Shown piece by piece: positions 25,401 through 33,218 of a DNA stretch of 64,000 nt. The position numbers and the translations under genes were made by a program. Position 1 is the first letter of the stretch. Each line of letters opens with the position of its first letter. The notes under the pieces are model-generated. The model was not told the origin of the DNA. It was given only the letters and a program-made list of their open reading frames with translations, and ran no database searches. Origin of the DNA: CAIQJJ01 sp049325275 (lineage in GTDB: Bacteria; Chloroflexota; Anaerolineae; Anaerolineales; UBA4823); the NCBI GenBank assembly GCA_049325275.1, contig JBMOLU010000006.1:58332-122331 (forward strand), in the 5' to 3' direction.

Positions 25401-27913
25401 AACGTTACGACGAAGTGGGATGGAGCGAAAGCATCCTGGCCGGCGAAGTCTACGTTCCCAGCGTATACGGTGGGCGCGGCGCTTACCTTTATGCAACAGC
25501 CTCTCCCCTCTATGACGCTGATGGAAATATCATCGGTGCCGTTGAGGCCATTCGCGATATTACCGAACGTAAGAAAATGGAAGTATCCATGCAAGAGAAT
25601 GAGGCCCGCTTCCGTGCTCTATTTGAAAAATCGGCCGATGCCATCTTGCTTCTGGAAGATGGTGTCTTTACCGACTGTAATCAGGCCACGGTTGAAATGA
25701 TGCGAGCCGCTGACAAAACCCAATTTCTGTCACTTTCTCCAGCCTCTCTGTCTCCTGAATATCAACCGGACAGGCGCTTATCGTCTGAAAAGGCTGACGA
25801 GATGATCCAAACCGCCCTAAAGAAGGGTGTTCATCGTTTCGAGTGGGTTCATCGTCGCACAGATGGTTCCGATTTCTCGGCCGAAGTTTTGTTGGCCCCT
25901 ATCCTTTTAGGTGAACGACAGGTGCTTTACTCTGTTTGGCGTGACATTACCGAGCGCAAGCAGGCAGAATCCCAACTCCAGCAGGAAAAAACATTCTCGG
26001 ATACGGCGATCAACAGCTTGCCGGGTGTTTTCTATATGTTTGGTACAGACGGAAAATTCGTTCGCTGGAATGCAAACATGGAAAAAGTAACCGGTTATTC
26101 GGGAGAAGAGCTCGCCAGGATGGTCGCGATCGAGTGTTTTGTCGAGGAGGACCGTGCACTCGTGTTGAGCAGAATCCAGGAAGTGTTTACCGAAGGCGCC
26201 TCCAGCGTGGAAGCCAGTATGCAGACGAAAGACGGCGACCTGGTCCCGTATTTCCTGACCGGACGGCAGGTGCTGATCGACGAGAACCCCTACCTGATTG
26301 GTGTAGGCATCGATGTTACCGAGCGGAAATACCTGGAAGCCAGGCTTCAGCAAACGTTGCAGCGCCGCGGTTACCAGGTTCAGCTCAGCACCGAGATCGC
26401 GCAAGAAGTTGCTTCCGCTTCCGACCTGGGCGCGCTCTTCGAGCAGGTCGTCACGTTGATCAAAGAACGCCTGGGATACTACCACGCCCAGATCTTGCGT
26501 TACGACCCCATGCAAGACACCGTGGCATTGGTTGCCGGTTATGGCGAGATCGGTGCACAAATGCTGGCCCTCAACCACCGCATGCCGATGGGACGCGGCC
26601 TGATCGGCCTGGCGGCTGCCCAGGGCGAGACGGTGCTGCGGCCGATCCTCGAGGACGATCCGAACTGGCAGCCCAACCCCTTGCTGCCCCATACGCGCGG
26701 CGAAATCGCCGTTCCCATCAAGCTGGGCGAGCAGGTGTTGGGTGTGCTGGACGTGCAAAGCGACCAGGCCGGCACGTTGACGGAAGACGATCGCCTTTTG
26801 CTCGAGGGCTTGTGCGGGCAGATCGCCGTCGCGATCGAGCAAACCCGCCTGCGCAGCGAAATGGCCGAGCGCCTCGATGAGATCAACGTCCTCTACCGCA
26901 CGATGAGCCGTGAAGGCTGGGACACCTTCCGCCAGACGGCAACCTTGCCGCCGGGTTTCCAGTTCGATCAAAGCGGTATCCGTCCTTTGGACGGTACGGT
27001 TGCCCTCGATAGCCAGCAGCTTTCCACGGCGCCGTTGGCCATGCCCGGCGGCATGTCGATTGGTATGTTAGGGCTGCTGGACGATCCAAGCCGCCCGTTG
27101 ACCCGTGAAGATCGGGCTTTCTTGCAGCAGGTTTCCGAGCAGGTGGCCCTGGCGCTGGAGAGCGCCAGGCTGTTTGCGCAGACGCAGTACACCCTCGGCG
27201 AGACCGAAACGCTCTATGAGACCAGCACCCGGCTCAATACGGCCACCGAATACGGCGAAATCCTCGATATCTTGCGCCAAAACACCTTGTTGGGCCACGA
27301 TTCGCAAAACGTCAGCATGAACGTCTTCGATCACCCCTGGACTCCGAGCGACATGCCCGAATGGATCGAGGTCCTGGCGCGTTGGAGTACCTTGCCGGCC
27401 AGCGCCGTCTCGGATCGTTATCCCCTTTCGGCTTTTCCGTCGGCCAGAGAGCTGCTGCATTCCAATGCCCCGACGATTATCGAAGACATCGTCAACGATC
27501 CCAGGTTGGACGCAAACGCACGCGCCTTATACGCACAGCGTTATGGTGCAAAGAGCACTATTTTTGTCCCGCTGGTGGTTGGTGGTTTGTGGATCGGTTA
27601 CTTCAACGCCATTTACCAACAGCCTGCACGCTTCCCCGATAGCGACGTGCGCCGCCTGGTCGCCTTGAGCGCTCAAGCTGCGGTCGTGATCAACAACCGG
27701 CGCTTGTTCGAGGAAACTCAATCCCGGGCCAACCGCGAGCGCATCTTGCGTGAAGTCACTACCCGGGTACGCGCCTCGGTAGATGCCGACGCGATTTTGC
27801 GTACGGCGGTACGTGAACTGGGCGATGTGCTAAAGCGCGAAACGTTCGTGCAAATTGGCGTGCCGCGTGCTGTTTCCTCGGCCCAGTCTTCCGATGGTGG
27901 CCAGTCGTTTTAG
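22475..27913 (+). CDS. Giant soluble PAS/PocR/GAF sensor, no kinase domain
   Basis: An 1812-residue cytoplasmic protein, the largest in the window. The order I read is PAS (20-135), PAS (145-255), PocR (about 268-445), GAF (468-632, PNPLLPET), PAS (632-757), PAS (768-897), PAS (900-1035), PAS (1040-1165), PAS (1172-1285), GAF (1298-1462, PNPLLPHT), a TxEGW module (1472-1570, MSREGWDTFRQ), GAF (1580-1745) and the shared terminal tail (1750-1812, RASVDADAILRTAVREL). Most PAS domains end in the DIT/DVTERK linker. The PocR domain has the expected cysteines (NFCYLCEHI, GLANCYHSD, QPCLSGG). There is no HisKA, HATPase, cyclase or phosphodiesterase domain. It begins 14 bp after the previous gene, in the same operon. 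Confidence 0.88.
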   Translation: MDNSSQNPDSLEPLFKERQILDASPTGTLITRISDGTILFANRAIGKLLGTNDIASLVGTPVPNFYWDADERKVVLENFAAQGFLENYEMRARRLDGSMFWVAISLQPFHFEGEQVILSTILDITQRKQAEQQLLDSEQRMRALLTAIPQPVLVTSLADGTVLYANQQIADLTGIPFEQIVGRRTPDFYHDPADRLRFVEALQKDGCVRSAEIEIKRLDGSLVWVEINIEMTSYQGMPATVCILEDISERKRSESLLAQRIVTLTSPEEEIGNLRFEDLFDIDQIQAIQDAFAAATGVASIITDVDGKPITTPSNFCYLCEHIIRKTEKGLANCYHSDAVLGRLNPDGPILQPCLSGGLWDGGASIQVGDRHVANWLIGQVLDDTIDEEAMLSYGKEIGADDEEFRRALQDVTRMSREQFARVGQALFLIAGQLSNLAVQNVQQARHIAERKKLEEQIQQSLARRSEQLQMSTNVAQQIASATQLDELFRRIVDLTKEQFGYYHTQLLRYDASQEAIVLVVGYGETGQKMLAMGHKLLMGAGLIGTAAATGQTILRPDLAAGDPDWKPNPLLPETKGEIAIPIKWQDTVLGVLDVQSSQAGALTDEDRLLLEGLCGQIAIAIHNAELVEAVREGEQRYQQILDAITDMVLVKGPKSSIVWANRAFRDYYGMTNEQLRGLLDAPIVEPDYTLQYVKDDAYVFESGEVLQIAEEPVTRHDGIVRPFETVKSPIRDLDGNIVMTVGVSRDITERKQERERIEKLVEERTAQLNENQRLLQTVLDNFPGIVFWKTRESVYLGCNRAFALGAGLTSPVEIVGKSDYDLPWAKTEADAYRADDLAVMESGQARLHIVETQYQADGKVVWFDTSKVPLSDASGEIIGILGISSDVSDRMRAEEAMRASREQLFNIIDFLPDATFVIDKNRKVIAWNRAIEEMTGIPKDEIMGKGDYAYAAPFYGDARPILIDFALEPGQNVHERYDEVGWSESILAGEVYVPSVYGGRGAYLYATASPLYDADGNIIGAVEAIRDITERKKMEVSMQENEARFRALFEKSADAILLLEDGVFTDCNQATVEMMRAADKTQFLSLSPASLSPEYQPDRRLSSEKADEMIQTALKKGVHRFEWVHRRTDGSDFSAEVLLAPILLGERQVLYSVWRDITERKQAESQLQQEKTFSDTAINSLPGVFYMFGTDGKFVRWNANMEKVTGYSGEELARMVAIECFVEEDRALVLSRIQEVFTEGASSVEASMQTKDGDLVPYFLTGRQVLIDENPYLIGVGIDVTERKYLEARLQQTLQRRGYQVQLSTEIAQEVASASDLGALFEQVVTLIKERLGYYHAQILRYDPMQDTVALVAGYGEIGAQMLALNHRMPMGRGLIGLAAAQGETVLRPILEDDPNWQPNPLLPHTRGEIAVPIKLGEQVLGVLDVQSDQAGTLTEDDRLLLEGLCGQIAVAIEQTRLRSEMAERLDEINVLYRTMSREGWDTFRQTATLPPGFQFDQSGIRPLDGTVALDSQQLSTAPLAMPGGMSIGMLGLLDDPSRPLTREDRAFLQQVSEQVALALESARLFAQTQYTLGETETLYETSTRLNTATEYGEILDILRQNTLLGHDSQNVSMNVFDHPWTPSDMPEWIEVLARWSTLPASAVSDRYPLSAFPSARELLHSNAPTIIEDIVNDPRLDANARALYAQRYGAKSTIFVPLVVGGLWIGYFNAIYQQPARFPDSDVRRLVALSAQAAVVINNRRLFEETQSRANRERILREVTTRVRASVDADAILRTAVRELGDVLKRETFVQIGVPRAVSSAQSSDGGQSF

Positions 27914-28015
27914 TGCCTACCCTATGCGCTGTGCAGAAAAAGTACGGCGCACAAGTGCGCAATCAAGAACCAGGTTAGGGCCGTGCCGCTTTATACAGGT
28001 TAGGAGGTAGCAATA

Positions 28016-31000
28016 ATGACCGATTCGATGCCCTTTAGCCCCGAAGAAATGTTTCGCCGCAGTGAGAAGTTGCTGAGGATGATTGCGGCAAACGTTTCTG
28101 GCTTTACTTTTGTTCTCGACAGCCAGGGCGTCTTTCGGATGATAGAAGGCCGCAGCCTGGCGACGTGGGGCTGGAAAGCTGCCCAGATGAACGGCGCTTC
28201 TGCTTTCGATGTGTATCAGGATGCCCCGGCGATGGTCGAAAGCATCCGCCGCGTCCTGGCTGGCGAAGAGCATACCGCCCGCATTGCCCTCGATCCGTTG
28301 ACGTTCGACGCCCACTTCGTGCCGATGCTCGAAGACGATGGCGCCGTTTCAGGCGCATTGGGCATGGCTACCGACATCACCGCTTACGAGCAGGCGCAGC
28401 AGCAGGCGCAACAATCGCTTGAACGGCGCAGCGAGCAGATACGTACCAGCACCGATATCGCCCACCAGATCGCCGCCGCCGCCAGTTTGAACGAGCTTTT
28501 TCAACGTGTGGTTACGCTCACAAAGGAACGCTTCGGCTATTATCACACGCAGCTTCTGCGCTATGACCCCGGCCAGGACGCGGTTGTCCTGGTTGCCGGC
28601 TACGGCAAGACGGGTGCAAAGATGCTAAAAGCGGGGCACCGGCTGCCGGCGGGCGTCGGGTTGATCGGCACGGCTGCCGCAACGGGTGAGACGGTCGTGA
28701 TCCCTGATCTGGCCGGGGACCCCAACTGGCAGTCCCACCCCTTGCTGCCGGATACCCGGGGCGAAGTTGCCGTGCCGATTAAGTGGCAGGATGAGGTGTT
28801 GGGCGTGTTGGACGTCCAGGTCGATCGGGCGAACTGTATTACCGGTGAGGATACCCTCATGCTGGAAGGCCTGTGTGGGCAGATCGCCATTGCCATTCAC
28901 AGCGCCGGCCTGCTCGACGAAACGCTTCTCTTTCGCCAGGTTGCCGAACAGGCCGGCCAAGGTGTGGGGATTGCCAACCTGGATGCTACCTTGCGTTATG
29001 CCAACCAAAGCCTGGCGAGGTTGTTCGGGGCGAATACCTACCAGGATATTGCCGGCGAAAAACTGACCAACTTTTACCCACCCGAAGAACAGGAACGCAT
29101 CAACGGCGAGATATTGCCGCAAGTCATGGAAACCGGCTCCTGGACAGGGGAGATCACGGTATGTTCGGTAACCGGTGAAAACCAGATTCCCACCATCAAT
29201 AACGTCTTCCTCGTGCGCGATACCGAAGGCAATCCACGCTACCTGGCGAACGTCGTCAGCGATGTCAGCATACTGCGCCAGGCCGAGCGCGCCATCGATA
29301 CGTTGGCCAAAGACCGCGCCACCATCGAACGTTTGCGTGCCGTGGTGAGCGCCGGTTATGAGTTGATGCGTGTTCCCGATTTGGATAGCCTTTACCGGCA
29401 GATGATCGAAGTTGCGCACGCCCGCTTGGGCGTTGAGCGCTGCGGGTTGTTTGTTCTCGACGAGGCTGGCGAGTACTTGATCGGCACCTACGGTACCGAT
29501 GACCACGGAAACACGATCGATCAGCGTGCGGAGGCCAACCGCGTTCCTGTAACCAACGAACTGGAGCGCAGCCTGCTGGATTCTGCCTCTGAGCGCTTGT
29601 GGTCGGTCTTTCACAAAGAGCGCATCCTCATCCGGGATGGCAAACCGCAAGGGATGGGGGAAGGCTGGAATGCGGCAACCGTGTTGCGGGGGCCGACAGG
29701 ACCGCGCGGTATTTTGTACAACGATGCCGCCATCAGCAATGCCCCGTACGACGAAACCATGCAGGAAACCATTGCGCTGTATTGCAGCGTGGTTGCCAAC
29801 ATCATCGAGAACAAGCGCTTGGTGGAGGATATTCGCCGGTCGCTGGCCGAACAAGACATGGAAAGAGCGTTTTCCGACGCCGTGATCAACAGTTTGCCGG
29901 GTATTTTCTATTTGATTAATCCGGCCAGAAAGATCGTGCGCTGGAACAAAAATTACGAAGACCTGTACGGCCGCTCACCCGACGGTATCGATGCCTTTGA
30001 AGTAGTTGTCGAAGACGAGCGCGAGTTGCTGGCCGCGGCCATCATGCAGCTCAAGAAAGATGGCAGCTCGCAGGCAGAAGTCCGTCTGGTCGACGCGAAG
30101 AGAAATAAAATCCCGTACTTTTTGCAGGGAAAGGCGCTGGAAATAGGCGGTAGTACCTATATTGTCGGAACGGGCACCGACATCACCGAGCGCAAGCAAC
30201 TGGAAGCCCAAATTCAACAGTCACTCGTGCGCCGCGGCCGCCAGGTGCAGCTTTCGACGCAGATCGCACAAAATATCGCTTCTGCCGCCAGCCTGGATGA
30301 ACTCTACCGGCAGGTGGTGTCCGACGTGAAGGAGCAGTTCGGTTACTATCACGTGCAACTGCTGCGCTATGATTCGAACCTCGACGCCGTTACCCTGGTT
30401 GTGGGTTACGGTGAAATCGGGCGTAAAATGCTGGCTGCCGATCACAGGCTGCCTATGGGCACGGGCCTGATCGGCACGGCGGCATCCACCGGGGAGACGA
30501 TGCTGCGCCCCGACCTGACCGATGATCCCAACTGGCACCCTAATCCCTTGCTGCCGGAGACCAAAGGCGAAATTGCCGTGCCGATCAAGTTGGGCGAACA
30601 GGTAATGGGGGTGCTCGATGTACAAAGCAACCGGGTTGGCGCATTGGGCGTCGAAGACCGGCAGCTTCTCGAAGGCCTGTGTGGGCAAATTGCCGTTGCC
30701 ATCAACCAGACCCGCCTGCGTGCCGAAATGGAAGAGCGCCTCGAAGAACTCAACACCCTCTACCGCACCGTTTCCGGGCAGGGTTGGCAGGCCTTTCAGG
30801 AAACCGGGGAATTCGAGCGCAGCTATTCCTTCGACCGTTCGGAAGTCAAGCCTGCCGAAGTAGACTGGGCCGGTGATCTGGCGCAGGTTTTCGAACAGGC
30901 GCGCATCACCCGCGTGCAAAGAGAGCGGCCCGCAACGGTGGCCCCACTGATGGTGCGCGGCGGAAGCGTTATCGGGGCGCTAGGGGTCGCTGATGACCCG

Positions 31001-32305
31001 GAAAACCCCCTCTCTGAAGATGAAATGATCCTGCTGGAACAGGTCTCCGAGCAACTGGCGTTGGCCCTCGACAGCGCTCGCCTGTTCTCGCAGACGCAGG
31101 CTTCGCTGGCCGAAACGCAATCGCTCTATCGTTTCAACGAAGCTATCAGCAGTGAAATGGAATTGGATGCCGTTTACCAGGTTGTGGCCCGCTTGCTGGG
31201 CACCGAACTCGGCTTTTCTGGTTCTTGGGTGGCGGTTTACGACCCGGAGAACCAGCTCTTACGCGGTGCGGCCGGCGCCAATATGCCCGAAGAGCGGATT
31301 TTCGCCAGCCTTCCTGTGGGTGCGCAAACGCCCGCCACGCTGGCTGCACAAGTGCGCCGCGTCGTGATCGTCAACGATCCCGGCCGCGACGAACGCATGA
31401 CGGACATTCCCGCCGACGTTCGGGCGAAGATGGGCAAGGCGCTTGCCATGCCGGTCACGATTGGGCAGGAACTGTTCGGCGTGATCTCCGTAACCCGGCC
31501 GGATGACGCTGCCGACTTTGGCGCACGCGAGGAACGTCTCTTGCAGGCCATCGCCACGCAGATGGCTATCGCAGCCCAGCGCGCCCAGTTGTTTGCCCAG
31601 ACGCAGGCTGCGCTCGAAGAGACTCGCCGCCGCACCCAGGAGATGGCCGTGCTCAACGAAATGGGCCGTGTGCTTACCTCCCTGCGGGATGTCGAAGCGA
31701 TTGCCGACGTCATCCACCAGTACACCTCCCGGCTGATGGAAGCGGAAACTTTCTTCGTCGCCCTCTACGATGAAGCGTCCAAGATGATCGCTTTCCCCTT
31801 GCTGATCGATCTGGGCAAGCGCATCAGCATCTCGCCCCAGCAGCTTACTGGTGGGTTCACCGAATACATCGTCCGCACCAAGCAGCCGCTCTTGATCAGC
31901 GACCACGTCCGTGAGCAGATGGAAGAGCTGGGCATCGAGAACATCGAACTGGGCGAAGCTTCCCCGACGAAGTCGTGGATGGGCGTGCCGATGATTTATG
32001 GCGATCAGGTCATCGGCGTCATTTCCGTGCAAAGCCCTACCAAAGAAGGCCTCTACAAAGAATTCGACCGCGACCTGCTCACCTCGATTGCCAGCCAGGC
32101 GGCGATCTCCATCGAAAACGCCCGCATCTTCGAACGCACGCAGCGCCAGGCTGAGTATGAAGCCCTGATCAACACTATCAGCCAGCGTATCCAAAGCACA
32201 ACCAGCGTAGAGAACGCCCTGCAAGTGGCCGTGCGGGAATTGGGCCGTGCCCTGGGCGCCTCACGAGCCAGTGTACAGTTAGGCGTTGCCAAACGCAAGG
32301 CCTGA
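28016..32305 (+). CDS. Large soluble PAS/GAF sensor, no kinase domain
   Basis: A 1429-residue cytoplasmic protein: PAS (20-130), GAF (141-300, SHPLLPDT), PAS (302-425), a GAF-like domain (428-608) with an extended GPTGPRGILYND segment, PAS (615-728), GAF (741-905, PNPLLPET), a TxEGW-type module (912-1025, VSGQGWQAFQE), two more GAF domains (1025-1195 and 1208-1370), then the shared tail (1376-1429, ISQRIQSTTSVENALQ). AGGAGG stands upstream of the ATG. No output domain is present. It is a clear relative of the preceding giant sensor. The ParA-like gene starts 13 bp after its stop. Confidence 0.88.
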   Translation: MTDSMPFSPEEMFRRSEKLLRMIAANVSGFTFVLDSQGVFRMIEGRSLATWGWKAAQMNGASAFDVYQDAPAMVESIRRVLAGEEHTARIALDPLTFDAHFVPMLEDDGAVSGALGMATDITAYEQAQQQAQQSLERRSEQIRTSTDIAHQIAAAASLNELFQRVVTLTKERFGYYHTQLLRYDPGQDAVVLVAGYGKTGAKMLKAGHRLPAGVGLIGTAAATGETVVIPDLAGDPNWQSHPLLPDTRGEVAVPIKWQDEVLGVLDVQVDRANCITGEDTLMLEGLCGQIAIAIHSAGLLDETLLFRQVAEQAGQGVGIANLDATLRYANQSLARLFGANTYQDIAGEKLTNFYPPEEQERINGEILPQVMETGSWTGEITVCSVTGENQIPTINNVFLVRDTEGNPRYLANVVSDVSILRQAERAIDTLAKDRATIERLRAVVSAGYELMRVPDLDSLYRQMIEVAHARLGVERCGLFVLDEAGEYLIGTYGTDDHGNTIDQRAEANRVPVTNELERSLLDSASERLWSVFHKERILIRDGKPQGMGEGWNAATVLRGPTGPRGILYNDAAISNAPYDETMQETIALYCSVVANIIENKRLVEDIRRSLAEQDMERAFSDAVINSLPGIFYLINPARKIVRWNKNYEDLYGRSPDGIDAFEVVVEDERELLAAAIMQLKKDGSSQAEVRLVDAKRNKIPYFLQGKALEIGGSTYIVGTGTDITERKQLEAQIQQSLVRRGRQVQLSTQIAQNIASAASLDELYRQVVSDVKEQFGYYHVQLLRYDSNLDAVTLVVGYGEIGRKMLAADHRLPMGTGLIGTAASTGETMLRPDLTDDPNWHPNPLLPETKGEIAVPIKLGEQVMGVLDVQSNRVGALGVEDRQLLEGLCGQIAVAINQTRLRAEMEERLEELNTLYRTVSGQGWQAFQETGEFERSYSFDRSEVKPAEVDWAGDLAQVFEQARITRVQRERPATVAPLMVRGGSVIGALGVADDPENPLSEDEMILLEQVSEQLALALDSARLFSQTQASLAETQSLYRFNEAISSEMELDAVYQVVARLLGTELGFSGSWVAVYDPENQLLRGAAGANMPEERIFASLPVGAQTPATLAAQVRRVVIVNDPGRDERMTDIPADVRAKMGKALAMPVTIGQELFGVISVTRPDDAADFGAREERLLQAIATQMAIAAQRAQLFAQTQAALEETRRRTQEMAVLNEMGRVLTSLRDVEAIADVIHQYTSRLMEAETFFVALYDEASKMIAFPLLIDLGKRISISPQQLTGGFTEYIVRTKQPLLISDHVREQMEELGIENIELGEASPTKSWMGVPMIYGDQVIGVISVQSPTKEGLYKEFDRDLLTSIASQAAISIENARIFERTQRQAEYEALINTISQRIQSTTSVENALQVAVRELGRALGASRASVQLGVAKRKA

Positions 32306-32318
32306 TCCGGTAGAAAAC

Positions 32319-33218
32319 ATGGAAACGTCCCTGGCACTCGAAGCAGATGACATAATCGTCGAAGAAAGCGACTTGCCCGTCTCATCCTCGTCCGCTGACG
32401 CGCACGAAGCCCACCCGGCGACCGTACGCCGCTCAGGCCCGTACGTGCTCGCTTTCAGCCACCAGAAAGGCGGCGTCGCTAAAACGACCTCGTCGGCGGC
32501 GCTGGCAGCCATATTGGCCGCCGCAGGTTATCGCGTTCTTGCCGTAGACCTCGACCCCACGGCGAACTTGACGGCCAGCTTTGGAATCAACCCGGCTCGT
32601 GTCCGTCATTCGGCGGCCGACATCTTGCTGGGCAACGAAGCTATCCCGGATATCAGTGTACGCACCCAGGTGCGCGGCCTGGATTTGCTGCCATCGAATA
32701 CCGATATGACCCTGGTGGCGCGTTTTCTGTATCTGCGGCCGCGTTTCGAATACCTCCTGCGGGCAGCCCTGGCCCAGGAAGCGGCGGTATCTCTGTACGA
32801 TTACGTGCTCGTCGATTGCCCCCCGGCGCTGGCCTCGCTGGCGACCACGGCGCTCACGGCAGCCAACCTGGTCGTGATCCCTATCCAATGCGAGTATTAT
32901 TCTTTACAGGCCCTGGATGCCATGTTCAAAAGCATTCAACGTATACGCACCCAAACCAATCCTTACCTGTGTTTCCGTTTGCTGGTTGTCATGTTCGATG
33001 CGCGTGGTTCGCTTCATAAGAAGGTTTTCGAAATGATCCAAAAGCGCTACCAGGGTGCGCTGTTCGAAACGGTAATTGGCTTCGATACGAAGTTGCGCGA
33101 AGCCCAACTCGCGGGCATTCCCATCCCTGTTTTTGCTCCTCATGCTCGCGCTACCCAACAATATCAACTGTTGGTGCAGGAATTGACCGCCTATGTCGAA
33201 AAGCAAAGCAATCCGTAA
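32319..33218 (+). CDS. ParA/MinD-family ATPase
   Basis: A 299-residue P-loop ATPase of the ParA/Soj type. After a 40-residue acidic, Ser-rich N-terminal extension come the deviant Walker A HQKGGVAKTT (48-57), the A' region VLAVDLDPTANLT (about 73-85) and Walker B DYVLVDCPPA (161-170). Position 54 is Ala where most ParA proteins have Gly, while both lysines are kept. No ParB, parS-like sites or replication genes are nearby, so a plasmid or chromosome partition role is not supported by context. It lies between the kinase-less sensors and the GAF kinase and overlaps that kinase gene by 26 bp. Positioning of a protein cluster is therefore my preferred reading. The ATG at 32319 has only a weak ribosome site; a TTG at 32286 is in frame. 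Confidence 0.87.
   Translation: METSLALEADDIIVEESDLPVSSSSADAHEAHPATVRRSGPYVLAFSHQKGGVAKTTSSAALAAILAAAGYRVLAVDLDPTANLTASFGINPARVRHSAADILLGNEAIPDISVRTQVRGLDLLPSNTDMTLVARFLYLRPRFEYLLRAALAQEAAVSLYDYVLVDCPPALASLATTALTAANLVVIPIQCEYYSLQALDAMFKSIQRIRTQTNPYLCFRLLVVMFDARGSLHKKVFEMIQKRYQGALFETVIGFDTKLREAQLAGIPIPVFAPHARATQQYQLLVQELTAYVEKQSNP

Noticed and set aside
25907..26971. A 354-codon minus-strand frame inside the giant sensor gene
   Set aside because: Shadow of the PAS/GAF coding region; the His/Gln-rich composition is typical of antisense frames here.
28625..29854. A 409-codon minus-strand frame inside the 1429-residue sensor gene
   Set aside because: Shadow frame produced by the codon bias of the sense gene; no family features.
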